Positions 35,545 through 42,314 are shown, counted from the stretch's first letter. The stretch is DNA of 64,000 bases from Oceanimonas doudoroffii (GCF_002242685.1 NZ_NBIM01000001.1:1798001-1862000); one strand, 5' to 3'. Notes: generated from the sequence alone by a model not told the origin. A program made the numbers and translations.

Positions 35545-35561
35545 TCGAAACTCCTTTGTGA

Positions 35562-35664
35562 AATTAACGTTTCAATAACGAACCAAAAAGCGAAGGCTTT
35601 TGAAGGTCCGAGCCCGAAGGGCTTTCGTTGATTGATTTGCTATATTCACAAATCACCGTTATAT
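35562..35664 (-). repeat. Integron attC site B (probable)
   Basis: R'' ATATAAC (35664-35658) overlaps the end of gene B; R' GTTAATT (35568-35562) opens the next cassette. Between them are two strong hairpins (AGCCC-TTC-GGGCT and AAAAGC-CTTC-GCTTTT) and an alternative pairing CAAT(C)AACGAA with TTCGTTATTG. L boxes are less clear than in site A. Confidence 0.5.
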
Positions 35665-36197
35665 ACTATTGATCTCTTATCTATTCCAATATCTTTCCGG
35701 GCTTCATTCAACATATTAAGTGCTAACTCTCGAACATCACTCCATACGTACTTTTCGGTTCCATTAGATATTTTTAATAGATGATCCATGAGCTTATCCT
35801 GCGCATCCATTACTGATTGTGGCGCAAGCATCGCAAGATAGCCATACACCCTCATTCTTTGCTCGTTAAACTCATCAAAGCGACTGCCTGCTTCATGCGG
35901 CTGAAGCCGTCCCATTTCATGGGAATCAAAAGAAGAGAGTATTCGAGAAACAACATCAATAGTTGCACGATATGTAAGAATTTTATCGTTCTGAAATCGG
36001 AGGGTAGTTTCTTTAATCAGGTCTAATTCTCGCTTTGTTTTTTCGAGAGCAGATGCTAACTCATGTGTTTGGTCAGCAAGAATTCGATTTGCCCAGACCT
36101 TGCCCAGCCACGACGACAGGGCGAAAATGGCTGCTCCTCCAATGCCAATAGAGGCAGTTGAGGCCGTTATGAATTTAAATACAGTTTCCCAGTCCAT
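35646..36197 (-). CDS. Cassette gene B: membrane-anchored coiled-coil protein
   Basis: 183 residues. One transmembrane helix near the N-terminus (about residues 10-32, TASTASIGIGGAAIFALSSWLG), then a coiled coil (about 40-68, THELASALEKTKRELDLIKETTLRFQ) and a helical C-terminal domain. Predicted to expose its bulk to the cytoplasm. No family recognised. AT-rich. The stop is followed at once by R'' ATATAAC, complementary to the R' GTTATAT at 36223-36217 just upstream of its start, so the cassette boundaries match each other exactly. Defence or stress function is only a guess from context. Confidence 0.65.
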   Translation of the reverse strand: MDWETVFKFITASTASIGIGGAAIFALSSWLGKVWANRILADQTHELASALEKTKRELDLIKETTLRFQNDKILTYRATIDVVSRILSSFDSHEMGRLQPHEAGSRFDEFNEQRMRVYGYLAMLAPQSVMDAQDKLMDHLLKISNGTEKYVWSDVRELALNMLNEARKDIGIDKRSIVYNGDL

Positions 36198-36216
36198 ATG
36201 TCGTCACGCTCCGTGA

Positions 36217-36271
36217 ATATAACGAGTCAATCAGTCATTAAGCCACATGCGACTACAGCAGTTTGTTATGC
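36217..36271 (-). repeat. Integron attC site C (short)
   Basis: R'' GCATAAC (36271-36265) overlaps the stop of gene C; R' GTTATAT (36223-36217) opens cassette B. R'' is the exact complement of GTTATGC at 36857-36851, which opens cassette C. The internal L boxes are weak (AGTC/GACT only). At 55 bp it is at the short end for attC. Confidence 0.55.
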
Positions 36272-36835
36272 TTTGACTTCAACATATTCAGTCAACAAAG
36301 CTTCAAACCCTCTAACCGCAGAAATTACAGTAATTACTTCACTAGGTTCAATGTCAAGATCTTCAGGACTACGAGGATGCATTAACCGATCACGAATTTT
36401 GATTGCTTTTTTAAAATCGCCCCACCAAGCACCCCCCGCATGAAATGCTTTATTTAACTGATGAGCTTTTGAATATAGGTTAAAAGCAAATTTTATATTC
36501 TTAGTTAGGTTGATATGAGCACTAACTGCAACAATTTCACCTTTATCATTTAACTGGTGAGAAACTTCAAACGCTAAGTCTATTTCGGCTTGGGTTAGTT
36601 CAATGCCATTATCAATAGCATCATCAATTGCAGCAACTTTCAGAGAAAAGCTGACTCCCTCGATATAAGCGAAACCAGCTCTAACGAGCTGACGTGCATT
36701 AAACTCATGATCAGCGAGAGTTGTACCGTCTTCTTGCTTTTCACCCTCCTCAATATCTTTTAAGACATTGGTGTAACAGCGTTGAAAGTCTTCACCTAGT
36801 GTTAAAATAAGTTCGCCTGTACCTCTTTCGCTCAT
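36266..36835 (-). CDS. Cassette gene C: HEPN-like protein
   Basis: 189 residues, mostly helical. R148-D-R-L-M-H153 within IKIRDRLMHPRSP is an R-x4-H motif as found at the active site of HEPN ribonucleases, preceded by long helices (NARQLVRAGFAYIEGVSFSLKVAAIDDAI, NIKFAFNLYSKAHQLNKAF). HEPN proteins are common in anti-phage and toxin-antitoxin systems. ATG 36835 chosen for AGAGGA six bases upstream. First cassette of the array, flanked by GTTATGC and its complement GCATAAC. Nuclease activity is inferred from the motif. Confidence 0.65.
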   Translation of the reverse strand: MSERGTGELILTLGEDFQRCYTNVLKDIEEGEKQEDGTTLADHEFNARQLVRAGFAYIEGVSFSLKVAAIDDAIDNGIELTQAEIDLAFEVSHQLNDKGEIVAVSAHINLTKNIKFAFNLYSKAHQLNKAFHAGGAWWGDFKKAIKIRDRLMHPRSPEDLDIEPSEVITVISAVRGFEALLTEYVEVKA

Positions 36836-36850
36836 GCTTTCCTCTTTAAA

Positions 36851-36935
36851 GCATAACATTTTTAATACTGCATATGCACATACACACTCATGCACGCTAT
36901 CTTAAAATATAACTTAAGATGATTATTAAATTGAA
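36851..36935 (-). promoter_or_regulatory. Cassette-array junction and promoter
   Basis: R' box GTTATGC at 36857-36851 marks the upstream edge of cassette C. Leftward promoter candidate TTCAAT (36935-36930), 18-base spacer, TATATT (36911-36906) lies just outside it, in the place of an integron Pc promoter. No attI or integron integrase is recognised beyond it. Confidence 0.45.
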
Positions 36936-37071
36936 CTTTTCTATTAAATAAGGAATTCCACACCGGCAAAAACGCGCATGCGCATATTGATGCATGGCCA
37001 TGCGCAGTATCTACTTTGTTTACACGTCAACTTATTGATAATTAATGATTTCATCAAATTTGTTGGTTGTA

Positions 37072-37096
37072 TACGCGCATCATGCTGCGACAATTT
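37072..37096. promoter_or_regulatory. Copy of the 26365 motif near the right end
   Basis: 37076-37096 matches 26365-26385 at 19 of 21 bases (CGCAT, ATGCTGCG, CAATTT shared). The left copy overlaps the -10 of the Panacea promoter; this one is downstream of the second LexA-type promoter. A shared operator or recombination-protein site is likely. Confidence 0.4.
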
Positions 37097-37124
37097 GAGC
37101 ATCCGAACCGAGAAACGCAAAATA

Positions 37125-37144
37125 TACTGTATATGAAAACAGTA
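37125..37144 (-). promoter_or_regulatory. Second LexA (SOS) box, right end of the element
   Basis: TACTGTATATGAAAACAGTA, perfect TACTG-N10-CAGTA. Leftward hexamers TTAAAA (37150-37145) and TATATT (37126-37121) flank it with an 18-base spacer that the box fills. A transcript would run toward the cassette array (gene C starts about 280 bases on). No well-supported gene lies between. Confidence 0.65.
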
Positions 37145-37801
37145 TTTTAATAGGCTTCTCATACAACCAAAACCAGCATAATTTCCTGCAATGGGCACGC
37201 TACCGCCCGGGTCTTGCGGGCGACCTTGCCTCTCCTCGTCCCTGCTGAGGTTGCTCTCTGCCAGTAGATTGGCATCGTATGAAGCTTTTGCATTATGACG
37301 CTACAGACCGCCGAATGGAAGACGGGCCCCGGTGTGCGGCATAAAGCCCCGGCCGCTACTGAGCCCGGCTGGAGTTAATGCGCTTGGATCACCGAGGGCC
37401 CCTTCAGCTCGACGTGATATTGCCGGCTACCAAGCCCGGGATTTAATGTGAGGGTCCAGGGCTCCGCCCTGGCGGGTATGGGCGGAGCCCATGAAGACCC
37501 TGCGAAACTGCAGGCCAGGACAAGTCCGCTACGCGATCACTGATGCATAAGGCGATACAAGGCGTTATCGCGCCCTGCCAAACCGAGCTTTTGCCGAAAG
37601 GTGCCGAGTAGAATGCTCTTGGCTGTGGGGAGGTATGTCACAAGTCCAGTTCAGCCTGCGGCAGGAAGCCCGGGAACGGGCGGAGAGTCTGGCGATGGCA
37701 GGGGCCAGAAAGTGCGCTTAATCAGATCCTTGGTGATCTATAAGTATCCCAATGAGTTTATCACTCTAATAAAAACAATGATTTATTTAAAAGTCTGCCC
37801 C
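37145..37801. other. Non-coding right end of the element
   Basis: Together with 36836-37124 this makes over 900 bases without a supported gene. Strong hairpins: CGCCCG/CGGGCG (37204-37222), the three-way junction at 37451-37501, and GCCCG-GGAA-CGGGC near 37667. A 28-codon frame from an ATG directly after GGGGAGGT (MSQVQFSLRQEARERAESLA...) ends in AGARKCA; it has coding-like composition but is too short to call. Confidence 0.4.
37451..37501. ncRNA. Compact three-way-junction structure (unassigned)
   Basis: AGGGTC (37451-37456) pairs with GACCCT (37496-37501), enclosing two perfect hairpins: CCAGGGC-TCC-GCCCTGG (37456-37472) and ATGGGC-GGA-GCCCAT (37478-37492). CTCCGCCC and GGGCGGAG in the two loops are also mutually complementary. 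Could be an RNA or a single-stranded DNA structure; strand and function unknown. Confidence 0.4.
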
Positions 37802-37825
37802 ATCGAGCATGGGGGCAACGGAAAA
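37802..37825. other. attR of the dusA-integrated element
   Basis: ATCGAGCATGGG at 37802-37813 repeats the attL core; the following GGCAACGGAAAA corresponds to AGCTACAGAAAA at the left. Confidence 0.9.
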
Positions 37826-37849
37826 GCGGGCGCTGGGGTAATGACTCAT
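37802..37849 (-). pseudogene. dusA: Displaced native 5' end of dusA
   Basis: Leftward from ATG 37849 the codons read [16 protein letters not shown] and then enter the element. RFSVAPMLD is identical to the present DusA. These are the original first 16 codons, cut from the gene by integration. Transcription from its promoter now runs into the element's right end. Confidence 0.9.
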
Positions 37850-37882
37850 GTGTATGACGACTTTTTGAACAACAGGGCGCGC

Positions 37883-37911
37883 ATTATACCCAAGCAGGCT
37901 CACAGACCCAA
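37883..37911 (-). promoter_or_regulatory. Original dusA promoter, now orphaned
   Basis: Leftward TTGGGT (37911-37906), 17-base spacer, perfect -10 TATAAT (37888-37883), about 34 bases before the displaced ATG. Confidence 0.6.
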
Positions 37912-37980
37912 CCTTGAACGCAGGACGGGCATCCCAGCTGTGCTAAGATGCGCCCAGAAGCCTTAGCGTGAGCCTGATTT

Positions 37981-38430
37981 ATGTCCATTCAACAACAACT
38001 TGAACGTGCCGAGCGATTGTGCGAGCAGCGTGGGGTTCGTTTTACCCCCACCCGGCGCCACGTGTTTTCGCTGCTGGCGGGCCAGAAGGGCGCGGTCAGC
38101 GCCTATGAGCTGCTGGACCGGCTCAGGGAGCTGGAGCCCAATGCCAAGCCGCCCACCGTGTACCGGGCGCTGGATTTTCTGCTGGCCCAGGGCTTTGTGC
38201 ACAAGGTAGAGTCCCTCAATGCCTTTCTGTTCTGCGACCACTTCGCCGAGCACCACCCCATGCAGTTGCTGATCTGCACCCAGTGCGGCGACGTCATCGA
38301 GTTGCACGATCAGGCCATCAACCGGGCTTTTGAACATCAGGCCGAGCAGCACGGCTTTGCCATCACCAGCCAGTCTATCGAGGCCCATGGCCGCTGCCGC
38401 CGATGCCGGAGCGAAACCGCCGACAGCTGA
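37981..38430 (+). CDS. zur: Fur-family zinc uptake regulator
   Basis: 149 residues. N-terminal winged helix (RGVRFTPTRRHVFSLLAGQKGAVSAYELLDRLREL, PPTVYRALDFLLAQGFVHKVES), then the H-F-A-E-H-H metal site, and two CxxC zinc motifs, C-T-Q-C and C-R-R-C, at the C-terminal domain. The A-P-T-V-Y-R-A-L-D-F-L-like recognition helix and N-A-F-L-F-C-D resemble Zur rather than Fur. It stood divergent from dusA before the element inserted. Confidence 0.88.
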   Translation: MSIQQQLERAERLCEQRGVRFTPTRRHVFSLLAGQKGAVSAYELLDRLRELEPNAKPPTVYRALDFLLAQGFVHKVESLNAFLFCDHFAEHHPMQLLICTQCGDVIELHDQAINRAFEHQAEQHGFAITSQSIEAHGRCRRCRSETADS

Positions 38431-38468
38431 TATAGTTAGGTAACCACCAGCCACAAGGAATGCTGAGG

Positions 38469-38681
38469 ATGGGCGCCTTTTTCAAGCTGTTTCTGCTGCT
38501 GGCCGTGTTTTACCTGGCCAGCGAGGTGAAACTGAGTACCTCGCTGTATCACTACGAAGAAAACGAGATTGAGCTGACCTTTCCGGTCTGGCAGACCGAC
38601 AACCCCTGGTATTACATGAAGTGGAACCCGGCAAAGCAGGAATTTGAGCAGAAACTGGGAATACTTGAGCGTGAAGCGTGA
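38469..38681 (+). CDS. Small membrane-anchored hypothetical protein
   Basis: 70 residues. One hydrophobic N-terminal helix (FFKLFLLLAVFYLASEV) that could be an uncleaved anchor, then a short periplasmic part with HYEENEIELTFPVWQTDNPWYYMKWNPAKQEFEQ. No family recognised. ATG 38469 chosen; ATG 38460 is too close to AAGGA. Its last codons and stop lie in the tandem GTGAAGC repeat. Follows zur by 38 bases and may be co-transcribed. Confidence 0.6.
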   Translation: MGAFFKLFLLLAVFYLASEVKLSTSLYHYEENEIELTFPVWQTDNPWYYMKWNPAKQEFEQKLGILEREA

Positions 38682-38698
38682 AGCGTGAAGCGTGAAGC
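38671..38698. repeat. Four tandem GTGAAGC units
   Basis: Perfect 7-bp repeats at 38671, 38678, 38685 and 38692. The stop codon of the preceding gene is inside the second unit. Confidence 0.9.
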
Positions 38699-38750
38699 AG
38701 TATAAGGCAACCCGATGGCTGATCACCGGGTTGCCTGAGGAATATCCTCG

Positions 38751-39839
38751 TTAATCCACGTATTCCAGTCTCGGGCGGGCGGTCATGCGGGTCACCAGCT
38801 CATAGGCAATGGTGCCCACATGGCGGGCCACTTCTTCCGCCGCCAGCCCCTCACCCCACAGTAGCACTTCATCTCCCACCTGATCGGTGGCGTCCGGCCC
38901 CAGATCCACCGTGGCCATGTCCATCGAAACCCGGCCAGCCAGGGTGGCCCGGCGGCCGTTGACCAGCACCGGGGTGCCTGCCGGCGCCATGCGCGGATAG
39001 CCATCACCGTAGCCCACGGCAATGACGCCAATGCGAGTGTCACGAGGACTGACCCAGCTGCCGGCATAACCCACCGGCTCGCCGGCCTTGTGCTCACGTA
39101 CCGCGATCAGGGTGGTGGTAAAATTCATCGCCGGGCGCAGGCCAAAGTCGGTGCCCTGCCGATCGCCAAAGGGGGTGATGCCATAGAGCATGATGCCGGG
39201 CCGAATATAGTCGGCATGGGCCTCGGGAAAGGCCATTACGCCGGCGGAGTTGCACAGGGCGGTGGCCGCCACTTTGCCATCGGTGACGGCCTTGAAACGG
39301 GCAATCTGGGCCTCGGTCACGGTGCGCTGCTCGGGCTCGTCGGCCCGGGCGAAGTGGGTCATGGCGTTCACCGGCTGCACCACCTGAGGCAGTTTCGCCA
39401 AGCGGGCAAACACCCCTTCGGCCTCTTCCGGGGCAAAGCCCACTCGATGCATGCCCGAGTCGATTTTGACCCAGACGGTCACCGAGGCGGCCAGCGGCGT
39501 ACGCTCCAGTGCATCGAGCTGGGCGTGACCGTGAATGCACAGGTGAAAGTCGTGGCGCGCGGCATAGTGCAGCTGCTCGAGATTGAAAAAACCTTCCAGC
39601 AACAGGATGGGAAGGCGAATGCCGCCGGCACGCAGACGCTGCGCCTCTTCAAAGCGGGCTACCGCAAACAGATCCGCTTCCGCCTCCAGCGCCGCCGCTA
39701 CCCGCAGGTCACCGTGCCCATAGGCATTGGCCTTGACCACCGCCACGGCCTTGGCATTGGGTGCCTGTTGTTTGGCCACCTTCAGGTTGTGCCGAATCGC
39801 CGCCAGACTGATGCGGGCCACCGCTCCCCGTGCATCCAT
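38751..39839 (-). CDS. alr: Alanine racemase
   Basis: 362 residues, PLP fold III enzyme making D-alanine for peptidoglycan. K36 in VVKANAYGHG is the PLP lysine. The catalytic Tyr of the second subunit is in the VGYAGSWV region, and S-M-D-M-A-T-V-D-L follows. MHRVGF and NSAG are conserved. Nine bases downstream of dnaB, the usual dnaB-alr pair. Confidence 0.96.
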   Translation of the reverse strand: MDARGAVARISLAAIRHNLKVAKQQAPNAKAVAVVKANAYGHGDLRVAAALEAEADLFAVARFEEAQRLRAGGIRLPILLLEGFFNLEQLHYAARHDFHLCIHGHAQLDALERTPLAASVTVWVKIDSGMHRVGFAPEEAEGVFARLAKLPQVVQPVNAMTHFARADEPEQRTVTEAQIARFKAVTDGKVAATALCNSAGVMAFPEAHADYIRPGIMLYGITPFGDRQGTDFGLRPAMNFTTTLIAVREHKAGEPVGYAGSWVSPRDTRIGVIAVGYGDGYPRMAPAGTPVLVNGRRATLAGRVSMDMATVDLGPDATDQVGDEVLLWGEGLAAEEVARHVGTIAYELVTRMTARPRLEYVD

Positions 39840-39848
39840 GTTCGCTCC

Positions 39849-41243
39849 TCAATAATCATCATCGAAATCCGGTCCGGCGTAGTTGTCGAAGCGGGAAAAC
39901 TGCCCCTGGAACGTCAGCCGCACCTTGCCTATGGGTCCGTTACGTTGCTTGCCGATGATGATTTCGGCGATACCCTTGTCGGGGCTGTCGTCGTGATAGA
40001 CCTCGTCCCGATAGATAAACATGATGAGGTCGGCGTCCTGCTCGATGGATCCCGATTCCCGCAGATCCGAGTTTACCGGCCGCTTGTCGGCCCGTTGTTC
40101 CAGGCTTCGGTTCAGCTGGGACAGCGCCACCACGGGCACTTCCAGCTCCTTGGCCAGGGCCTTGAGCGAGCGGGATATCTCAGCGATCTCCAGGGTCCGG
40201 TTATCGGCCAGACTCGGCACCGTCATCAGCTGCAGATAGTCGATCATGATCATGCTGACGCCGCCGTGCTCGCGGGCCACACGCCGGGCCCGGGAGCGTA
40301 CTTCGGTGGGAGTCAGACCGGAGGAGTCGTCAATATAGAGCTGACCCTTTTCCAGCAGCATGCCCATGGTGGAAGACAACCTGCCCCAGTCTTCATCATC
40401 CAGTTGCCCGGTACGAATGCGGGTTTGATCGATTCGTCCCAGGGATGCAAGCATCCGCATAATAATCTGCTCAGATGGCATTTCCAAGGAGAATATGAGC
40501 ACAGGTTTGTCATTTGTTAGTGCAGCATGCTCGCAAAGATTCATTGCAAAAGTGGTTTTACCCATAGAGGGTCGGGCCGCCACTATAATTAGATCGGAAG
40601 GCTGTAGTCCGGCAGTTTTTTTATCTAGATCATTGTATCCCGTCGAGACTCCGGTTATGCCCTGATGGGGATTTTTGAATAGATCTTCTATGCGATCGAT
40701 CGTCTTTTCGAGCAGATTACGCAGGGGTTGCGGGCCTTCATTGGCGCTGGTGCGGCTTTCGGCTATCTTGAACACCTTGCTTTCGGCCAGATCCAGCAGG
40801 TCGGACGAATTGCGCCCCTGAGGGTCAAAGCCGGCCTCGGCAATCTCGTTGGCCACGGAAATCATCTCGCGCACCACCGCCCGCTCCCGCACGATATCGG
40901 CATAGGCACCGATATTGGCGGCACTGGGAGTATTCTTGGCGATTTCCACCAGATAAGAGAAACCGCCCACGGTTTCCAGCGCCTCGTGCCGCTCCAGCTC
41001 TTCCTGCACCGTGATCAAATCGATGGGATTACCGGTCTGGCTGAGGCGTTGCATCGCCTGAAAAATCAGCCGGTGCGGCCGGCTGTAAAAGTCGGTATCC
41101 GAGACCTTTTCCGCCACCCGATCCCAGGCGTTGTTGTCCAGCAACAAGCCGCCCAGCACGGACTGCTCCGCTTCAAAGGAATGGGGCGGCATCTTCAGCT
41201 GGGCCACGGCCTGATCGGGCCTGGCGGCGGATTTGTCTGTCAT
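39849..41243 (-). CDS. dnaB: Replicative DNA helicase DnaB, with an AT-rich P-loop patch
   Basis: 464 residues. N-terminal hairpin domain (PPHSFEAEQSVLGGLLLDNNAWDRV) and RecA-like C-terminal motor with Walker A (ARPSMGKTTF, K229), Walker B (MIMIDYLQLM), and VVALSQLNRSLEQR. ATG 41243 gives the usual MTDKSA-type start. About 40441-40680, centred on the P-loop, is near 46% GC by count, while flanking parts of the gene are about 58-77%. The protein is normal; only codon choice changes. Operon with alr. Confidence 0.96.
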   Translation of the reverse strand: MTDKSAARPDQAVAQLKMPPHSFEAEQSVLGGLLLDNNAWDRVAEKVSDTDFYSRPHRLIFQAMQRLSQTGNPIDLITVQEELERHEALETVGGFSYLVEIAKNTPSAANIGAYADIVRERAVVREMISVANEIAEAGFDPQGRNSSDLLDLAESKVFKIAESRTSANEGPQPLRNLLEKTIDRIEDLFKNPHQGITGVSTGYNDLDKKTAGLQPSDLIIVAARPSMGKTTFAMNLCEHAALTNDKPVLIFSLEMPSEQIIMRMLASLGRIDQTRIRTGQLDDEDWGRLSSTMGMLLEKGQLYIDDSSGLTPTEVRSRARRVAREHGGVSMIMIDYLQLMTVPSLADNRTLEIAEISRSLKALAKELEVPVVALSQLNRSLEQRADKRPVNSDLRESGSIEQDADLIMFIYRDEVYHDDSPDKGIAEIIIGKQRNGPIGKVRLTFQGQFSRFDNYAGPDFDDDY

Positions 41244-41411
41244 CGGAACTCTCACTGCGTGACCAAAACGCCATTATCGGAATTTTTGCCCGCCACTGAA
41301 AGGTTCAATCTTGCCCTAACCGTAAAAGTCGATGGCGAATGATTAAACAGCAGTTGACATAACATGTCCCTGCTTTACGATGTTGCCAGTCTGTAACCCA
41401 AGGAAATCACC

Positions 41412-42263
41412 ATGCGCAAATTGCTTGCCCTGTTTACCCTCGTCTTTGCGGTGGGCCTGACCGCCACCGCCTTTGACGCCGAAGCCCGCAAGATGGGCGG
41501 CGGCAGCCGCTCTGTCGGCAAGTCCTACAAGACCGCGCCGGCGCAACCGGCCCAGCAGAACATCAACAACACCGCCGGCAGCCAGGCCCAGCCCAAGGCC
41601 AAGAAGTCCGGCCTGATGGGCGGCATTCTCGGCGGCCTGCTGGCCGGCGGCCTGTTCGCCTGGCTGCTGGGCTCCGGCGCTTTTGAAGGTTTCCAGTTTA
41701 TGGACTTTCTGCTGATCGCCGGCCTGGCCATCGGTGCCGTGTTCCTGCTGCGCGCCCTCAAGGGCAGCAAGGCACGGCAACAATCGCAGCAGCCGGCCTA
41801 CAATGGCCCCCAGCGCTTTGAAGCGCCACAGTCCGCCCCGGCCACCGGTGCCACCGGCGGTTTTGGCCAGACCGATGTGCCCTTCAGCCTGCCCCCAGGC
41901 TTTGACATGCAGGCCTTCCTGCAGGGCTCCCGCGAGCACTATCGCACCCTGCAGCAGGCCTGGAACCAGAACGACCTGGAAAAAATGCGGGAATACATGT
42001 CTCCCGAGCTGTTTGCCGAGCTGAGCCGCGAGCGGGCCAGCCTGAGCGGCGATCAGCACACCGAGGTAATGTTCGTGGATGCCGAGCTGGTGCGTGCCGA
42101 CCATACTTCCTACCAGGCTCAGGTCAGCCTGAAGTTCAGTGGCCGCTACCGCGACAGCGTGGAAAACGTGGAGCAGGACATCAATGAAATCTGGCACCTG
42201 GAGCGGGACCTGACCCAGGCCAACGCCCCCTGGCTGATTGTCGGCCTGGAAGATCTGGCCTGA
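41412..42263 (+). CDS. Tim44-like domain membrane protein
   Basis: 283 residues. Signal-like N-terminus (residues 1-24), low-complexity spacer, a Gly-rich transmembrane helix (GLMGGILGGLLAGGLFAWLLGSG), a second helix (FMDFLLIAGLAIGAVFLLRAL), then a soluble C-terminal Tim44/MBA1-like domain (MREYMSPELFAEL ... EVMFVDAELVRADHTSYQAQVSLKFSGRYRD ... EIWHLERDL). Function in bacteria is not established. Single gene with its own terminator. Confidence 0.8.
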   Translation: MRKLLALFTLVFAVGLTATAFDAEARKMGGGSRSVGKSYKTAPAQPAQQNINNTAGSQAQPKAKKSGLMGGILGGLLAGGLFAWLLGSGAFEGFQFMDFLLIAGLAIGAVFLLRALKGSKARQQSQQPAYNGPQRFEAPQSAPATGATGGFGQTDVPFSLPPGFDMQAFLQGSREHYRTLQQAWNQNDLEKMREYMSPELFAELSRERASLSGDQHTEVMFVDAELVRADHTSYQAQVSLKFSGRYRDSVENVEQDINEIWHLERDLTQANAPWLIVGLEDLA

Positions 42264-42284
42264 TAACTTCCTGTTTGCCAAATC

Positions 42285-42314
42285 AAAGGGCTGCCATGGG
42301 CAGCCCTTTTTATT
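42285..42314 (+). terminator. Terminator after the Tim44-like gene
   Basis: AAGGGCTGCC and GGCAGCCCTT pair with a 3-base loop, then TTTTATTT. Confidence 0.85.

Larger units (their letters stand above)
25031..37813. mobile_element. P2-type phage satellite integrated in dusA (12.77 kb)
   Basis: Bounded by the direct repeats at 25031 and 37802. Gene content: integrase reading away from dusA, Panacea-like antitoxin plus membrane protein, HTH, a short tail-sharing protein, GpO-like scaffold/protease, coiled-coil protein, C4-like leader with Icd-like protein, PrtN-like protein, gpA-type initiator, second integrase, Ogr/Delta zinc finger, and a reversed AT-rich cassette array. No terminase, portal, major capsid, tail or lysis gene is seen. 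This is consistent with a helper-dependent satellite of a P2-like phage. A heavily deleted P2-like prophage is the alternative, but the intact catalytic motifs, tight gene overlaps and ordered promoters argue for a maintained element. Confidence 0.85.

Noticed and set aside
35545-35645. Simple intrinsic terminators as full explanation of the spacers between cassette genes
   Set aside because: Hairpins are present, but the exact complementarity between boxes at the start and end of each gene unit is not explained by terminators.
36944-37198. An 84-codon leftward frame downstream of the second LexA box
   Set aside because: Full-length frame starts before the promoter; the part after it lacks a ribosome site and has no domain. 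Kept as non-coding, though a small SOS-induced peptide cannot be excluded.
25031-37813. CRISPR array or retron in the element
   Set aside because: No regularly spaced repeats, no Cas genes and no reverse transcriptase frame. The repeated boxes in the cassette region are attC-type, not CRISPR.
37601-37966. A 121-codon rightward frame across the right end of the element
   Set aside because: It crosses attR and the displaced dusA start, has no ribosome site or recognisable domain, and its composition looks random.
39849-41243. An intein still present in dnaB
   Set aside because: The protein is normal length and reads straight through the P-loop; only codon composition changes.
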